64,000 bases of DNA, from NCBI RefSeq assembly GCF_036373705.1, contig NC_089856.1, positions 3,869,001 through 3,933,000 on the forward strand, in the 5' to 3' direction. Positions 13,494 through 25,683 of the stretch are shown piece after piece. The notes under the pieces are model-generated. The model was given only the letters and a program-made list of their open reading frames with translations, searched no databases and was not told the DNA's origin. A program made the position numbers and the translations under genes. Source of the DNA: Amia ocellicauda. Lineage: Eukaryota; Chordata; Actinopteri; Amiiformes; Amiidae. The stretch's first letter is position 1. Each line of letters opens with the position of its first letter.

Positions 13494-13687
13494 CACACAC
13501 ACACACACACAAAAGCTTGCCTCCACTGCCACCCACACACTCACACACACGACACACACACACACACACAAAAGCACGCCTCCACTTCCACCCACACACT
13601 GATACACACTCACACACGACATATAAACACACACACACAAAGAAACCTAGCACGCTTCCACTCCCACACACACACACACACACACTC
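13494..13687. repeat. CA microsatellite with embedded ~65-bp imperfect tandem units
   Basis: Three units of GCxxGCxTCCACTxCCACCC-type sequence (near 13514, 13573 and 13649) alternate with (CA)n runs. Open frames across it are low-complexity artefacts. Confidence 0.8.
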
Positions 13688-13801
13688 CACCCACACGGCG
13701 CTTTCTGCTACAGATAATTAAATTATTCCCTAAATCTGCCTGTAGTACTTTCTGTGCTATGCTACACTGATCATGCTTGTGAAGTCTAACACAAGAGAGA
13801 A

Positions 13802-14657
13802 ATACATAAAGACGGGTGACAATTTAAAGGAAAAACCTGAATAAATAAGTGGAGGAACATAATGAATGCAGACGCCTCCAAACAGGTGTACTGCATGATA
13901 CAGTAAAGCAATTAACATCCTATCATGCTCTGTGGCATGTATACAAATGCTGATCAGGCCCAGTTGACCTCGATTTTGGATCAAGATGGCAAGAGGAAAG
14001 GATCTACGTGACTGTGAAAGAGGGGGCATTATTGGGGCACGAATGGCAGGAGCTTCAGTCACACAGACGCTCAACTGGCTCGTGTTCTGGACAAGTGGGC
14101 GAGTGCGTGTGTGGGACACCAAGAGAACGGGACAGGCCTGACTGCAGTGAGGGGGTCCAGAGGCTCTGTTATGCTGTGGGGGGCATTTTCCTGGCATGGT
14201 TTGGGTCCACTTGTCCCCTTAGAGGGAATGGTCACTGAAAATCACTACAGAGTTATTCTGAGTGATCACCTTTATCCTATGGTGACACATTTCTCTCCTG
14301 ATGGGAGTGTCTCTTCCAGGATGACAATGCCCATCCACAGGGCACGAGGGTCACTGAATGGTGTGATGAGTATGAACATGATGTGAATCATATGCTGTGG
14401 CCTTCACAGTCACCAGACCTCAACCAAATTGAACACCTATGGGAGATTCTGGACCGACGTGTTAGACAGCGCTCTCCACCACCACCCACCATGAGGGAAT
14501 ATGTTTTGGAGGAATGGAGTTCATCCCTCCAGTAGAGTCCAGAGACTCGTAGAATCTGTGCCAAGAGCATTGAAGCTGTTCTGGTGGCTTGTGGTGCCCA
14601 ACACCTTACTGAGGCACTTTGTCGGTTGCCTTTAAGTTGTCACCCGTCTGTGTGTAT
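13802..14657 (+). mobile_element. Internally deleted Tc1/mariner-type transposon
   Basis: Inverted ends match: GACGGGTGACAATTTAAAGG at 13811-13830 against the complement of TTTAAGTTGTCACCCGTC near 14631-14648. Inside, from about 13986, a [20 protein letters not shown]-like start is the helix-turn-helix N-terminus of Tc1 transposases. The catalytic half follows ([21 protein letters not shown] and [11 protein letters not shown], about 14170-14445). The part between, which should carry the first catalytic Asp, is deleted and the frame is broken, so the element is dead. At about 0.86 kb it is shorter than intact Tc1 elements. A (TA)n array abuts its right end. Confidence 0.8.
13986..14570 (+). 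pseudogene. Broken Tc1-like transposase
   Basis: Pieces of transposase in different frames. The second catalytic Asp (in QDDNAH, about 14318-14335) and the Glu of NQIEHLW are still present, but the WSDE region with the first Asp is missing. Stop codons and frame changes separate the DNA-binding and catalytic parts. Confidence 0.75.
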
Positions 14658-14659
14658 AA

Positions 14660-14664
<5 letters not shown>

Positions 14665-14718
<54 letters not shown>

Positions 14719-14719
14719 T
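14665..14719. repeat. (TA)n followed by (CA)n
   Basis: About 20 TA units then CACACACACACA, directly next to the right end of the Tc1 element. Confidence 0.9.
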
Positions 14720-17700
14720 TTTATCCAGAAATGTGATTGCTGACATTGCTGTGTCTCCCCTCCTCAGCTGAACCCACACTTGCACAGCCACCTTCTGTCC
14801 ATGTGTCCGGCCTCCAGGGATGAGTTTGTGACTTCTGGTTGTTTTTTTTCTTTTGTTTTTTTGTTAGTTTTTTACCTTCCCGTCGACCCCCGCTCCCGCC
14901 GTGAGGCTGTAGGTCAGAGAGCAGGGGGAGACCGACTGAGCCGAGCCGAACCTTGGGTGAGCCCAAAGCATGACAGTCTGTAAGTCTGTGGGTGTTGTGG
15001 TGGCATGGGTGACTTCGGCCACCTCTAGGAGACTTCAGTCCACCCTCCCGTGTGTCCCACTTCACTGGACAGTTCCCCTGGCCCGACTCAGATCCCTCGA
15101 TTCAAGCACCCAAACCCTTAGATGTGGGCATGTAAATGGGTTGTATAGACGCACCATTAGCCAGGTGAGACTGAACATTTGCTCAGATGCGTATTCCCTA
15201 CAGAGGCAGGTGAGGACTAGAATGACATTAGAGTGAATTTCTAATTATGACAACTACTTTTCAATACATTCCTGTATATATTGATGTAGTGCCTTGCTGT
15301 AGAGACAGCACTTTTATATACTAGTAGTAGTACAGTAGTATTCTCACGCTGTAATTGTTTTTGATTTCATCTATTTTCACTCGTCTGTCACGAAGGAAAA
15401 TATTTTCACCCCCGACGCTGACTACTTAATGAATGGCAACAATGGCGCCCTCTTGTGTCAAGAAATGTGTTTACCGCTTCACGTCCAATTAGTCTTTGAT
15501 TTTTATTTGACTATTATTTGTCTTTGATTATGTATTGAGAATAAAAGACTTGACCAATAAAGTTCCCCTGACCACAACTGGACCTTACAGGAGCTGCTTG
15601 TCCACAGTCACAGTCTGTCACTAAACTTTGCTTCAAAATGTGAATACAATCAACTCGTCAAATACTACTATAGGCTACTTGAACTTCTAATAAGCTGCCG
15701 TGATTTCAATGAAGATCCACCTTTATGGGGAAACCAATCTCTGAATTTGATCAGCCTGGTTTCCGCACCTAATGAGCAGGTAATAATAACTAAATAATAA
15801 CCTTTCCCTTTCACGCAGTTGGAGACTGTATCAATCAGGAAATAGGATGCTGCTTCATCCAGTTGGAAACAAATTATCACGCAAAGAAGGTCCTAATACG
15901 GCATTAATACATGCTGGATGTTACGTGCCTTCTTTTTGACTTTCTCAGCCAAATTACTTTATTTTAACCGGTTGACATAATCGCATTGTGCTACAGTAGG
16001 CTGTGGGGTTAATTGCGTTTTTATTCCAGGTGATTGGGGTTCATAGGCCTTTATTTTGTGTGCAGTTGGTTCTGTCATTCGTGCCCAAGTATTGAATCCA
16101 ATTATACCTTCCAATTTAAAGTAATGCATGTGTATCTGTGCTGGATCGGCCCACATAAATAAATTGGCTACAGTAACCGGACACCCACGGAAAGCATGCC
16201 GGCTGTGCACCGTGCACTGGGGGGATGTAGCCATAGATGAGTCTGCTCTCGACACACACACACTGAAACTGTTCAAAATGAAAGAGCACTCTCCCACAAG
16301 GCTGCTCCCTCAAACGCGTTTAGTACATAAAATATGAACAGTGCTAATACTAACCCACAGTAAGGATATTACATCCACACATCGGCCTTGTGTTGTTGCT
16401 GATTGCATTGCTGAGTCATGGCTAATTGCTGACCCCTGGCCCGGTTCTATAGTGCTAGTTACCATGATTAAAGGCAAAACACTTTATGATTATTATTATT
16501 ATCATCATCATCATCATCATCGTAAGAATCATTATTCTTTTCAAGTTCACGTTCGCACTTATCACACTCTTAAGACAAATAAATACAGAGGTGCAATAGA
16601 TTTTGATGTAAGGAGATATCAGTGTTTTAAAGTGTACTCAGATACAGCCTCTGCAGTTCATCAGCCATGAATTCCCTATAATGGAAATAAAATAAATAAC
16701 TGAGTCTGCTTCTGTCTTGTCTTTTTTTTGTCTTTCTATTAGTATACAGAAACACAGCAGTCAAGTTCAAGAGCATTTTATAACGTATATGCTACGAATA
16801 AATTGTTTTACAACACTTGTTAATTTAAAATGGTCTGATATTTTAATACAACACACATGTCTGTTGTGTGTGCCCCTGTCTTATTGGGTTTATAGGTCAT
16901 TTACTTTCCTCTTCTGTTTTCCAGGGGATTTACCTAACTCTGATATTAACACGTATTAATGTCCTCTTTGTCCGGATTACACAAGTCTTGATATTTGCCT
17001 GTAATAAACACAGTGGCAGGGCGGGTGTCGGGAGCTCTGAACACTATCTGCTGTATCCAGGTTCAGAGCAGGGTCGTGCTGACATCTGCATCCGTTTAAT
17101 TTCGTTTACAGCAACCCCGAAACCATGTACAGAGCTAATTGCATTTCTCTATGGCATGTACGACACGCAGCTGCCTCCGCCAGTATACAGACAGTTTCTC
17201 GCAGTTGAAAGATCTGTCAAGGAGGCACAAACCAATTTTAAACAGCATAATCAGCATCATTATAAACAGAATCTGCGCACAACACAAAGCATAAAAACGG
17301 AGACTATAGAACCACACATGCCGCAGGACCACAGAGGATGAGTGGGGAGCAGGTGGGAGGTAAATTGTATAATGTATTATTCATTGTTTTTAATGGCTAT
17401 GTATTTAGTTATTAACAGCCTTTGGGTTATGTATTGTGTGTTGCTTTATTTGTGTCTTGATTGAAGTATTGATTTCTTGATCGTTATTGTTTTTGAATTA
17501 TGAAGTGGTTACCAAGCCCTGGACCTTAATTGAGCCAGAAGAGCCAGGCCAGAGAGCAGCCCATCCACACAGACTGGGCCTGACCTGGACTTTAGTCTGA
17601 TGCTTCCTGCAGACTCCAGCTGTGGCACCAAGCAGGGCCAATGCGACGGGCCCAGACATTCACCCTGGCTCCATTTGAAGTCATCAGGGCCACAGTTTTA

Positions 17701-18630
17701 TTGTTTTTTTTTTTAAGATTTAGTGGCACCCTGATTATTAAAGGTAATTATAGCTGTGGTTTTATAATTGTGTAACTAAGGCTTCATGCCCATGAACAAA
17801 TGGTGGTTTGTACTTGCCGTCGTGTTGCTCTGACATTCCTGCCAGTTGGCTTGACTGGGAGACCAGTGAGGCAGAGTTTCAAGGTCCCCCTCATAATTGT
17901 CTGGGTTGTGTGTGTGTGTGTGTGGGGGGGGTCCAGTGTCACTGTCGGTTGTGACACAAATGTGTGTTTATTATCACCACAGAGGTGTAGTTGCAATGGG
18001 AGGAACTGAGAGAGCCAGTGTTTGGAGCTGCACAATTAAACCGGCTCCATTGTCAATGCAATACGAGATGTTCCTGTAGGTGGCACTCTTGTCCTGGAAA
18101 AGCGGGGGACAGTAATTCATGTCCAGGGGCAGCTGGGCTATGGATAGGTCTGTGTCTGTAGGAGAGGTTGGCTCAGGGGCTAAAAATCAGTAGTGACGCC
18201 ACAGCTGATCATGCTCTCAGACCCCGTAAACAGCAGGGCCGGCGGCGCATGCGTGGTGGTGTGTTGCTAATGACCGTCCTCTGCTACTATACATGCCGTA
18301 TCCTATTGCTGCTCCTCTATTAATAGGCCGGAGACTCCCACGGCTTGCAGTGACTTGTCATACTCGTGGTACAAATAGAAATAAACAGTGAGCACTACAC
18401 TGCGGGGTGGCCTACAGTGACAGGTTCATCGCTGAATACAGTTCATGGCTGAACCGGAGTTACTGTAACTGTGAGGTGCAGCTGTAAAACGTACTGACAC
18501 AGAAACAGTGCGTCTTGGGTTCAGCTAGAGTCTAACAGGGGATAGTTACACACAGCACTTAACTGACTAGATATTTGGGGGTGATATGAAAGCCTTTTTA
18601 GCCTTTGACGACTCTGTGGGTCACTGACAG
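14720..18630. other. Gene-free stretch
   Basis: Only short unsupported frames and one compound microsatellite. Nothing with splice sites and family similarity was found. Confidence 0.45.
16487..16521. repeat. (TTA)n(TCA)n compound microsatellite
   Basis: TTA units change to TCA units within 35 bases; encoded Tyr/His runs are artefacts. Confidence 0.85.
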
Positions 18631-18917
18631 CAGGGGGTCCCAGCCCTGGTCCTGGAGGCCCCCCACCCTGCTGCGCTTTCTTCCACCCGAGCTGTCAATT
18701 ACTTAATTGAACTAATCATTTGTTACAGTTGATTACATTTTGTAACTGATAAAAAGTTGGTTCCTTAATAAGATAGGTTCCATGTTATACTTAAACCCCC
18801 TACTGTTTAAGGAAAATATTAGTTCAATTAAGGGTTCAATTAAGTAGGCTAATTGCTCGGTTGGAACAAAAACCATCAGGGTGGGGGGTCCTCCGGGACC
18901 AGGGTTGGCAACCGCTG
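18631..18917. mobile_element. MITE-like repeat, copy A
   Basis: Inverted ends: CAGGGGGTCCCAGCCCTGG at 18631 against the complement of the CCAGGGTTGGCAACCGCTG end at 18917. AATTAAGG/TAATTGAA motifs lie inside. The internal part resembles copy B at 35524-35815 (both contain GGTTCAATTAAGTA). Probably a non-autonomous hAT-like family; target-site duplication is not clear here. Confidence 0.55.
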
Positions 18918-19131
18918 ATTTAAAATGCATTAGTTTTATCTCAGATTTCGAAAGCTGACCACGCAAAGCGCCCGCTTGTTACCGCGCCCGCACGGCACGC
19001 ACGTTTAGCGGCGGCGGGGCGTGTCTACGCGGGGCGTGGAGTCCGGGGGCGGGCCGGGGGCGGAGTCAGCGCGGCTGGCAGCAGTGGCGTCACAGGTCAA
19101 TATGAGCTGTCAATGCCAAAGGGAGACGGGG

Positions 19132-19167
19132 TGAAGAAGAAGAAGAAGAAGAAGAAGAAGAAGAAGG
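19132..19167. repeat. (AAG)n microsatellite
   Basis: About 12 AAG units inside the CpG-rich tlcd4 promoter region; the Lys-rich open frame over it is not a gene. Confidence 0.9.
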
Positions 19168-19305
19168 ACAAGGGAAAAAAGGAAAAGAAAAAAGTTTACA
19201 GCGAAACTTTCCTTGCAGCAGCCGGCGGGGAGGCGGACGCGCATTCCTCACATGCCTGCAGCGGGAGACGGGATCCCACGGACGGAGCTGCTCTGCGCGA
19301 AGTAA

Positions 19306-19338
<33 letters not shown>

Positions 19339-19339
19339 G
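19306..19339. repeat. (GACA)n microsatellite
   Basis: Eight GACA units just before the candidate tlcd4 non-coding-exon donor. Confidence 0.9.
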
Positions 19340-20299
19340 CCGTGCAGATACTCACTGATGCGCCTCTTGCCAGGTATTTACACGCTTCCGTTGCTGTTGA
19401 GTTCCACTGAACAGGGATACGCGCTGCAGCCGCCCGACAGAAAGCGATCGTCAACAATGTGCTCCTTTCTTTCCTGTCTTGCTTTCAGCTCCGCAACAGT
19501 ACTGTCGTTTTCCTGTCTTGCTGAAAGAGAGAAATAGAGCTATGTTACGCCTCCGCAAGAAATGAGCGCAAACGCATAGGACACGTATGCCGCTGCAATC
19601 ACACGCAGGGGTTCGTGCCTGATCACGACACGCAGGGGCCGTATGGTTTGCTCTTCAGCCCCTCTCCCCTGCGTTTCGTCATTTTGTTTCTGCAACCCCC
19701 CTCCCAGCAGCAGCACCGGCACACAAAGCCCCCTCCTCCCGCAACAAGCGCACTGCTTGGAAGACAAAACTGACGGAACGCATCGCTCTCGGGTGACCAC
19801 GCAGGCGCAATCCACGGGCGTGTGAAGGTGCCACACGGTATAATCGCGTCCACATGATTTATGAACAGCAGCCATAATAACCAAACATGCGTTGACCGCT
19901 GAAGTGCTGTTTTCCGGCTGTCAACAGTAATTCAATCCGATCCTGCACGACACGTTTCTTCCCGGCGACGCCGCAACATTGTAGCGGCGCAGTATTGTGA
20001 GCTGGCTTTGCGCATACAGATGCCCGATGCTTTATTTTTGTGCACAGACGGAGAGAAAGCGCACTTGAGTATTCATCGTGCGGTAACTAGAGACTGGGGG
20101 TTGAATATAAATGAGTTTCTTTGTGCAAAGTTGTGTAGGAAAATGAAGGGCTGCTCCCCTCTCTCACCCCCCTCCCGGTATGCAAGCCAAATCCTGCTCT
20201 GCGCAGAAAGAGAAAGCGGCAAGCGTGGCCGGTTGTACGGGCGGTAGATGGGAAAACATGGGCAGTCAAGTGATCGGAAAACGGCCGACTGATACTTGA

Positions 20300-21980
20300 T
20301 ACCTAAGGATGGCGAGGGTGGAAATCCGATCTAGTAGCGCTTGATAGCCCTGAAGTACGATGATGGACAGTATATGGTGTGTGGTCTGTGTACCTAGCTA
20401 TTGTATGGAGTAAAGTGCATTTCCAGTCGCAGGATGCGCCATTCACGGAAACGGTCTTTAAATTCATTCGCACAATTTAATACTGTCCGTGCACTAAAAC
20501 CTCTTCCATATGTTTGTATGAATATCTCTATTGTAAGTAGTAGTATACATTCAAGATGGTTGAGGGGTCCTTGTAACTCTGTTTTGACAGAGGCTTCCTG
20601 ATCTTAAATGTCACTGGCACCGCACTGACCCCCAACCTGACTGCTGGTCGGGGACAAGTAGGGATGGAGAGCAGCAGCCAAGGTGTAAATTTAATAATGT
20701 GGAGAGAGAGAGAGAGGGAGGGAAAGAAAGAAAGAAAGAAATAAGTAATTGGCCTTGTAGATCTTATCAAAGGGGCATTGGGTTCAGGTTGGGTTGAGTA
20801 AGCCAACACCAACAGTAGGGGTCTAACAGGGGTACAAAAAAAGAGTAAATGTTGTTTGTTTTTCTATCATTAATAGGAAGATGGAAAACCATAAGAAAAA
20901 TGATATTAAAGACCCAGAACACCTGTCAGCAGTCTGACTAGCATGTGTACTGCGGCTCTGCTCAGACAGCCAGTCTATAGACAGCTTTACACAATATCCT
21001 CCACACTCTCACGGACTCTCTGATAAACGTCCTGGACTAATTGCTGTAGCTTTCAGGTCACTCTGGGACATTGAACCCCCCACCGTCCCCCTGGAGTTCA
21101 ATGATCGGAGATTGGCAAGTGTGGGCTGCGCCAGCTGGTGTTCATTAGCAGTCCAGATCTCGGGTGATTTCCCCCCTGGTTTTCATCGATTTTTATAAAA
21201 TTATTTACTTTTCTGTCTTTCTTTTCCCGACATGGTAGACATGCGTCCTCCGCAGAAGGCTGAAAATACACACATTAAAAAAAGGCCAGTCGGAAAATGA
21301 GCTGAGATCTGAAAAAGTGTCCATTTCCATTGAGCGCCGGGTGTGTTTAAAGTCCCGGAAACCCAGTGTGATGGGAATACATCCCCCCGGTGCACCAGGC
21401 CTCTGTATGTGTCACTCTGGATAATTAAGCCAAAATGAAAACTCAAAAGTAGGCTTTCTTCTGATGTACTTGGCAAAGAAACAAGGGGAGGGGGATGCAG
21501 TGTGTCCCGTTCAGTAGCAGTTGAGAGAACCTGTGTGTGCTGGAGGGCTGCTGTGACCTGCCTGTGCTTTTGCAAACCGTTCAAAGCGAAAACGACGGTG
21601 CCATGTCACGGTGGCAGGCTCACCTAGCAGGAACAGGAAGTGCGAGTGAGGGTACTTGTATACCAAAAGGGTGGGGGGGGGAATTCTGCTTTCCTAGAAA
21701 TCTGTTCTTTTAGGTTTTTCCCATTTTGTTTGTTACTGACCTCATACAGTGTGTTGAAAGCCAATGGGCAAATAACAGCGAAGGGAAGTTGGTTTATGTG
21801 TATTTATTCTGTTGCAACACTCCTCTCTTTTGGAAACAGCGTACAGACAAGAAGTAAAGAAACAGAGAATGGCTTCGTGACAAGGTTCTGCCAGTATGTG
21901 TGCTGGGCATATATAAAAAATGTATACCAAAAAATTGAACAATTGTTAAAAGAAATCAATCCTCTCTCTCTCTGTGTGTG
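20300..21980. other. Probable first intron of tlcd4, nothing else seen
   Basis: If the first exon ends at 19373, this is intronic. A (GAAA)n run lies at 20724-20741. No second gene is visible. Confidence 0.4.
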
Positions 21981-21983
21981 CAG

Positions 21984-22136
21984 GGCAGCTATGGAGATGG
22001 CAGAGTTGACGGTGGTTCTGGGCAGCTTTGTGGTTTTCCAGCTGATGTTCAAGGTGGCCAGCCCCTGGGTATCTGTGGCATTGTGTCCAAGTTTCAAGAG
22101 GGTGCCAGACTCCAAACACACAGAATGGAACTCCAG
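21984..22136 (+). CDS. tlcd4: tlcd4 coding exon 1 (5' leader bases plus residues 1-48)
   Basis: A TG-rich acceptor ends in CAG at 21983, so seven leader bases precede the ATG at 21991. This implies at least one upstream non-coding exon. The exon ends in phase 2 (AG of an Arg codon) before the donor GTACAC. It encodes the first membrane helix and ends in TEWNS, matching the TLCD4 family at this exon border. A longer open frame running through this exon (21640-22359) is a read-through of the flanking introns. Confidence 0.88.
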
Positions 22137-24384
22137 GTACACCGAGAGGAGGCAGAGGGAGAGACAGACAGACGGGGAGATGGGGAGAGACAGGGCTGAC
22201 CGAGGGAGATGCCAGGGAAGAGAGTTTCCACAAACCCAGGCCCAACCGCATCACACAGGCAAACTGCAAACCGCAGGCTGGCGTCACACTCGCCCCACTG
22301 CAGAAACGGCCTTGACAACTGTGTTTACGGGAAACTGTTCCTTTAATTATAAAGCGTAGCCAGCCGTAGCCCCCTTCAATAAGTCCTGACCTACAGCAAA
22401 TGGACCGTGTAAACACCGCCCCTGTCACTCCACCTGACGAGTGCATCAGGATGGGAGCCGTCAAAAGAACACTCTACTCGAAAAGACACTTAAAAAGGGC
22501 CGGAGCGACAAGTGCGGATATATGATGCTATAAAAACATGTTTGCTCTTTAAAAGTTACCTTTTGCGAGTGCGAAAGTGGACTCTTCTCGTTTATAGTGT
22601 CTGCTGCGTCGTTCTCGGATGGCTGTAGTGCCCAGCCAGGCTTGTAACGCAAAATAAAAGGCCATAAAAGTGCTTGGGCTTTAAGAGGGGCTGGGGGGGG
22701 CAAGCCTAATGGAACGGCAGGAGAGTCACGCGCAGGCTGGGTTTGCATATTGATGGCTCTTCCTGGTTTGTGCCTCAGCATAATCACCCTGTACATGCTG
22801 GAGCCGTCAACGGAGGCCCAGAAACAGGCCGGCGGAGTCGGTCGGAGCGTAATCAGGCTTGCGCACCCATGAAACCCTTCCCCTTGCCGCTTCCTCTCGG
22901 GGGGCTACAGAACCAGCGGTCCCAGTCCATCTCCTGTGACAGGTCTCACTATTTTCCAGGGTCTCTACCTTTGCTAGAGCTGTCTCCGAGAAGAAACAAA
23001 GTGTTACAGATTCGCCACGACTTGGTCGGGTGAATATCTCCTGCGATGAGATATTTGCTGAGCCAGCGTATCTGGGTGTGTGGTGATAAGAGCAAGTAGG
23101 GACAGGGCAGGGTTCTCCCCCCCTCCCCCGCTCTTGTAAGATAAGGCTCCAAAGGTCTTGTTCAAGGCTGTTGTGTAACAGTGGAATTACCCTAAAAAAA
23201 CAAAACCATGTCATTCACCGTAGTGTAGCGTGCCAATACACACAGTGTCTAATCACAGCTGTTTGGGAGGCGAGATTCGAGTGGCGATTCAGCCAAGGTA
23301 GCACCCTATCTCAGACGGGGAGAAAGAGGCAGCCGTTTTATTTTTTGTGTCCACAAATGCTGGCTGTGGGTGAGCTAGCGTTGAAGGTAGAGAGGTGTTT
23401 GGAAAGATACCGTGTCGCTGCATGAATCAGCCAACCAGAAAGGTTTTTGAAAGTGGGAATGAATGCACTGGACAGGAATCCAATTGTAGTTACTCCACGT
23501 ACTGTTCAGAGTTTAACCGTCCAGCCCCTAGTGAGTTTATGCTGCGTGGTGTTCCCTGAGCGAGCTGTGGATACTTCTACAGGAATAAAATCGTGCACCA
23601 AAGCCTTCAACACCCTGTTAATGGGACGCGTTTGTGGGCTGTGACTTACACCTCCCTGTGTGTTGTGTGTCTGTGTTCCAGGCTCGTGTCCACAGTGCAC
23701 GCACTCGTCGTGGGTCTCCTCTGCCTGTACATCCTGTGGTTTGACGACGCTGTGAATGAAGACCCCGTGTGGTAAGAGAGCCCCCCCGCCCCGCACACCA
23801 CTTTATCGACAGAAACACACCGGCAGCCAGGGGCAGAAGGAGGGCTCCGATTAGGAAGAAGGGTTTAGTGGCACTTAGGACTCCCCAGAAGGGGGTCCGG
23901 TGGGAAATGGCTGAGTGCTAAGTAGACCTCATCCTGGGGGAGCTGATGGCCGTGTTGACAAAGTGGGCCCTCTCTGCAAATCCTGGATGTAATAGACAGA
24001 ATACACACACACACTGGCCTTGAGAAAATGATTCCTGTTTTGAAAGACAGGATTGCATCATGGGAAAAGGTGGAAAAATCTGGATTTATAATCTCGATTT
24101 ATACCCACAATCCCAGCGCAGGGTGTGCACTCGTGAGTGGAGCGGTCCCAGTCGGACAGGTTGCTGCCTGCCTCTGTTGCACTGTCTCTCTCTCTCCTCC
24201 CCCCCCTTCTCTCTTTCTCTCTCCTCCCCCCCTCTCTCTCTCGAAGAACAGTCCTGCGAACAAGGCCCCCTTTCATGACAAACAACGCCTCTTTAACAGC
24301 CCAGTCCCCATGTGACACTCCCCCCACCTGCCCTAGGGCCAGCTCTCCCATTGTCTTACACTTGCTGGGGCTCTGTCACTCTCC

Positions 24385-24425
<41 letters not shown>

Positions 24426-25642
24426 AGAGAGGGAGGGAGAGAGAGAGAGAGAGGGGGTTGTGGCAGTAGGGTTTTTTGGGAAGACGCTTTATCTGTTAGT
24501 AGATAAAGTAGGCAAGGTCTTTAAACAAGGTGCCTATCTTTCTCTCCCTTCCTCCCCAAGGCCTTTGTCTCTTTCTCTCTCTCTCTCTCTCGCCTTTCCA
24601 ACCCCTCTTTCTGTCTACTCTTTCACTTCATTTTTCTTCTCCTATTTCTCTTTCTCCCCGCTTCCCCTTTCTTTTAGCCTGTATTATCCAGTTTGTGGTC
24701 CTTTTCCTGTCCTCTTCTGAGCTCTCCTCTCTGCCTGTCATTTAGTTTTGTTCTTATTTTCCTTGTTATCCCGTTTCCCCCATCCATTTGTCTGTATGTT
24801 TGTTTTTGTTCTTTTCCTGATTTTCCCCCCCCCCCTTTCTTTCCGGCCGAACTCGGGGCAGCCCATCACAGTTAAGACCAAACCTCACTCCAGTTCTTTG
24901 CAGGGGTTTTATTTTTTGTTTTTACTGAGTTAATCACAGGAAACAAAACCTCCAGTGTGGCAGCTAGGCTGTGGAATCCCTTAAGTAGCTTTTTTCCCTT
25001 TTTTTCTTTTTCTAAGCCGAGCTGAATTAGACCAAAGGTGCCTTTGAACCTGAGACGCCTCCTCCGGTCCTCTGTATATGATGACATTGTCGCAGTCTGT
25101 ACCGATAGCCCCGTGACAGCTCTGTATGCAGTGATCAAGGTGATAGTCACATCGGTAACCTTGACTGTTTCTGATGAATGAAATTGTGGGTAATTGTGGG
25201 TGAAGGGATGGCTGGAAGTCGTACCTTCATGTCTCTCACCCTGTGGAAGATGTATCGCAGTCCCAGGATATCCCCTCCCTCCCTCTCCCTGCCAGGCCTA
25301 GCATTACTCAGCAGTGCATCTCAGATGTGTGTCTTGTGCGAGAGAAATGTCTGCAGGACATTTGTGCAGGCGCAAGGCAAAGGGATCACATACTGTAAAA
25401 ATACATAAATAAGAAATATGCATCTGAGAAATATTATCCAGGCTGGGAAGGATTATTGTAGGTCCTTCTGTGGTTTTGTGTTGTTGTTTTACTGGGTATC
25501 GACTATTGCAGTTCCTGATTTCTGCTTCCTGTGAACCCGTCTGCTTTTATTTTTCACAAGTTTGTTTCATTCTCGGCTGCTATTCTGATCTTGGTTTCAG
25601 GCTCCAGTCAAAGCACTTTAGCTCTTTAGCTCACTGCAGATC

Positions 25643-25683
<41 letters not shown>

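Larger units (their letters stand above)
18960..19373 (+). promoter_or_regulatory. Candidate CpG-island promoter and non-coding first exon of tlcd4
   Basis: CpG is dense here against a CpG-poor background. Two overlapping GC boxes (GGGGGCGGG-type) lie at 19045-19065. An (AAG)n and a (GACA)n run sit in the likely transcribed part. A good splice donor (CAG|GTATTT) follows 19373, which could join the acceptor at 21983 to form a 5' UTR exon. This is an inference from position and composition; no transcript evidence is available. The following 19374-20300 also stays CpG-rich. Confidence 0.45.

Noticed and set aside
13463-13721. Thr/His-rich frames on both strands
   Set aside because: Translations of the CA repeat.
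21640-22359. 239-aa open frame on plus
   Set aside because: Reads through introns on both sides of tlcd4 exon 1; only 21991-22136 is coding.
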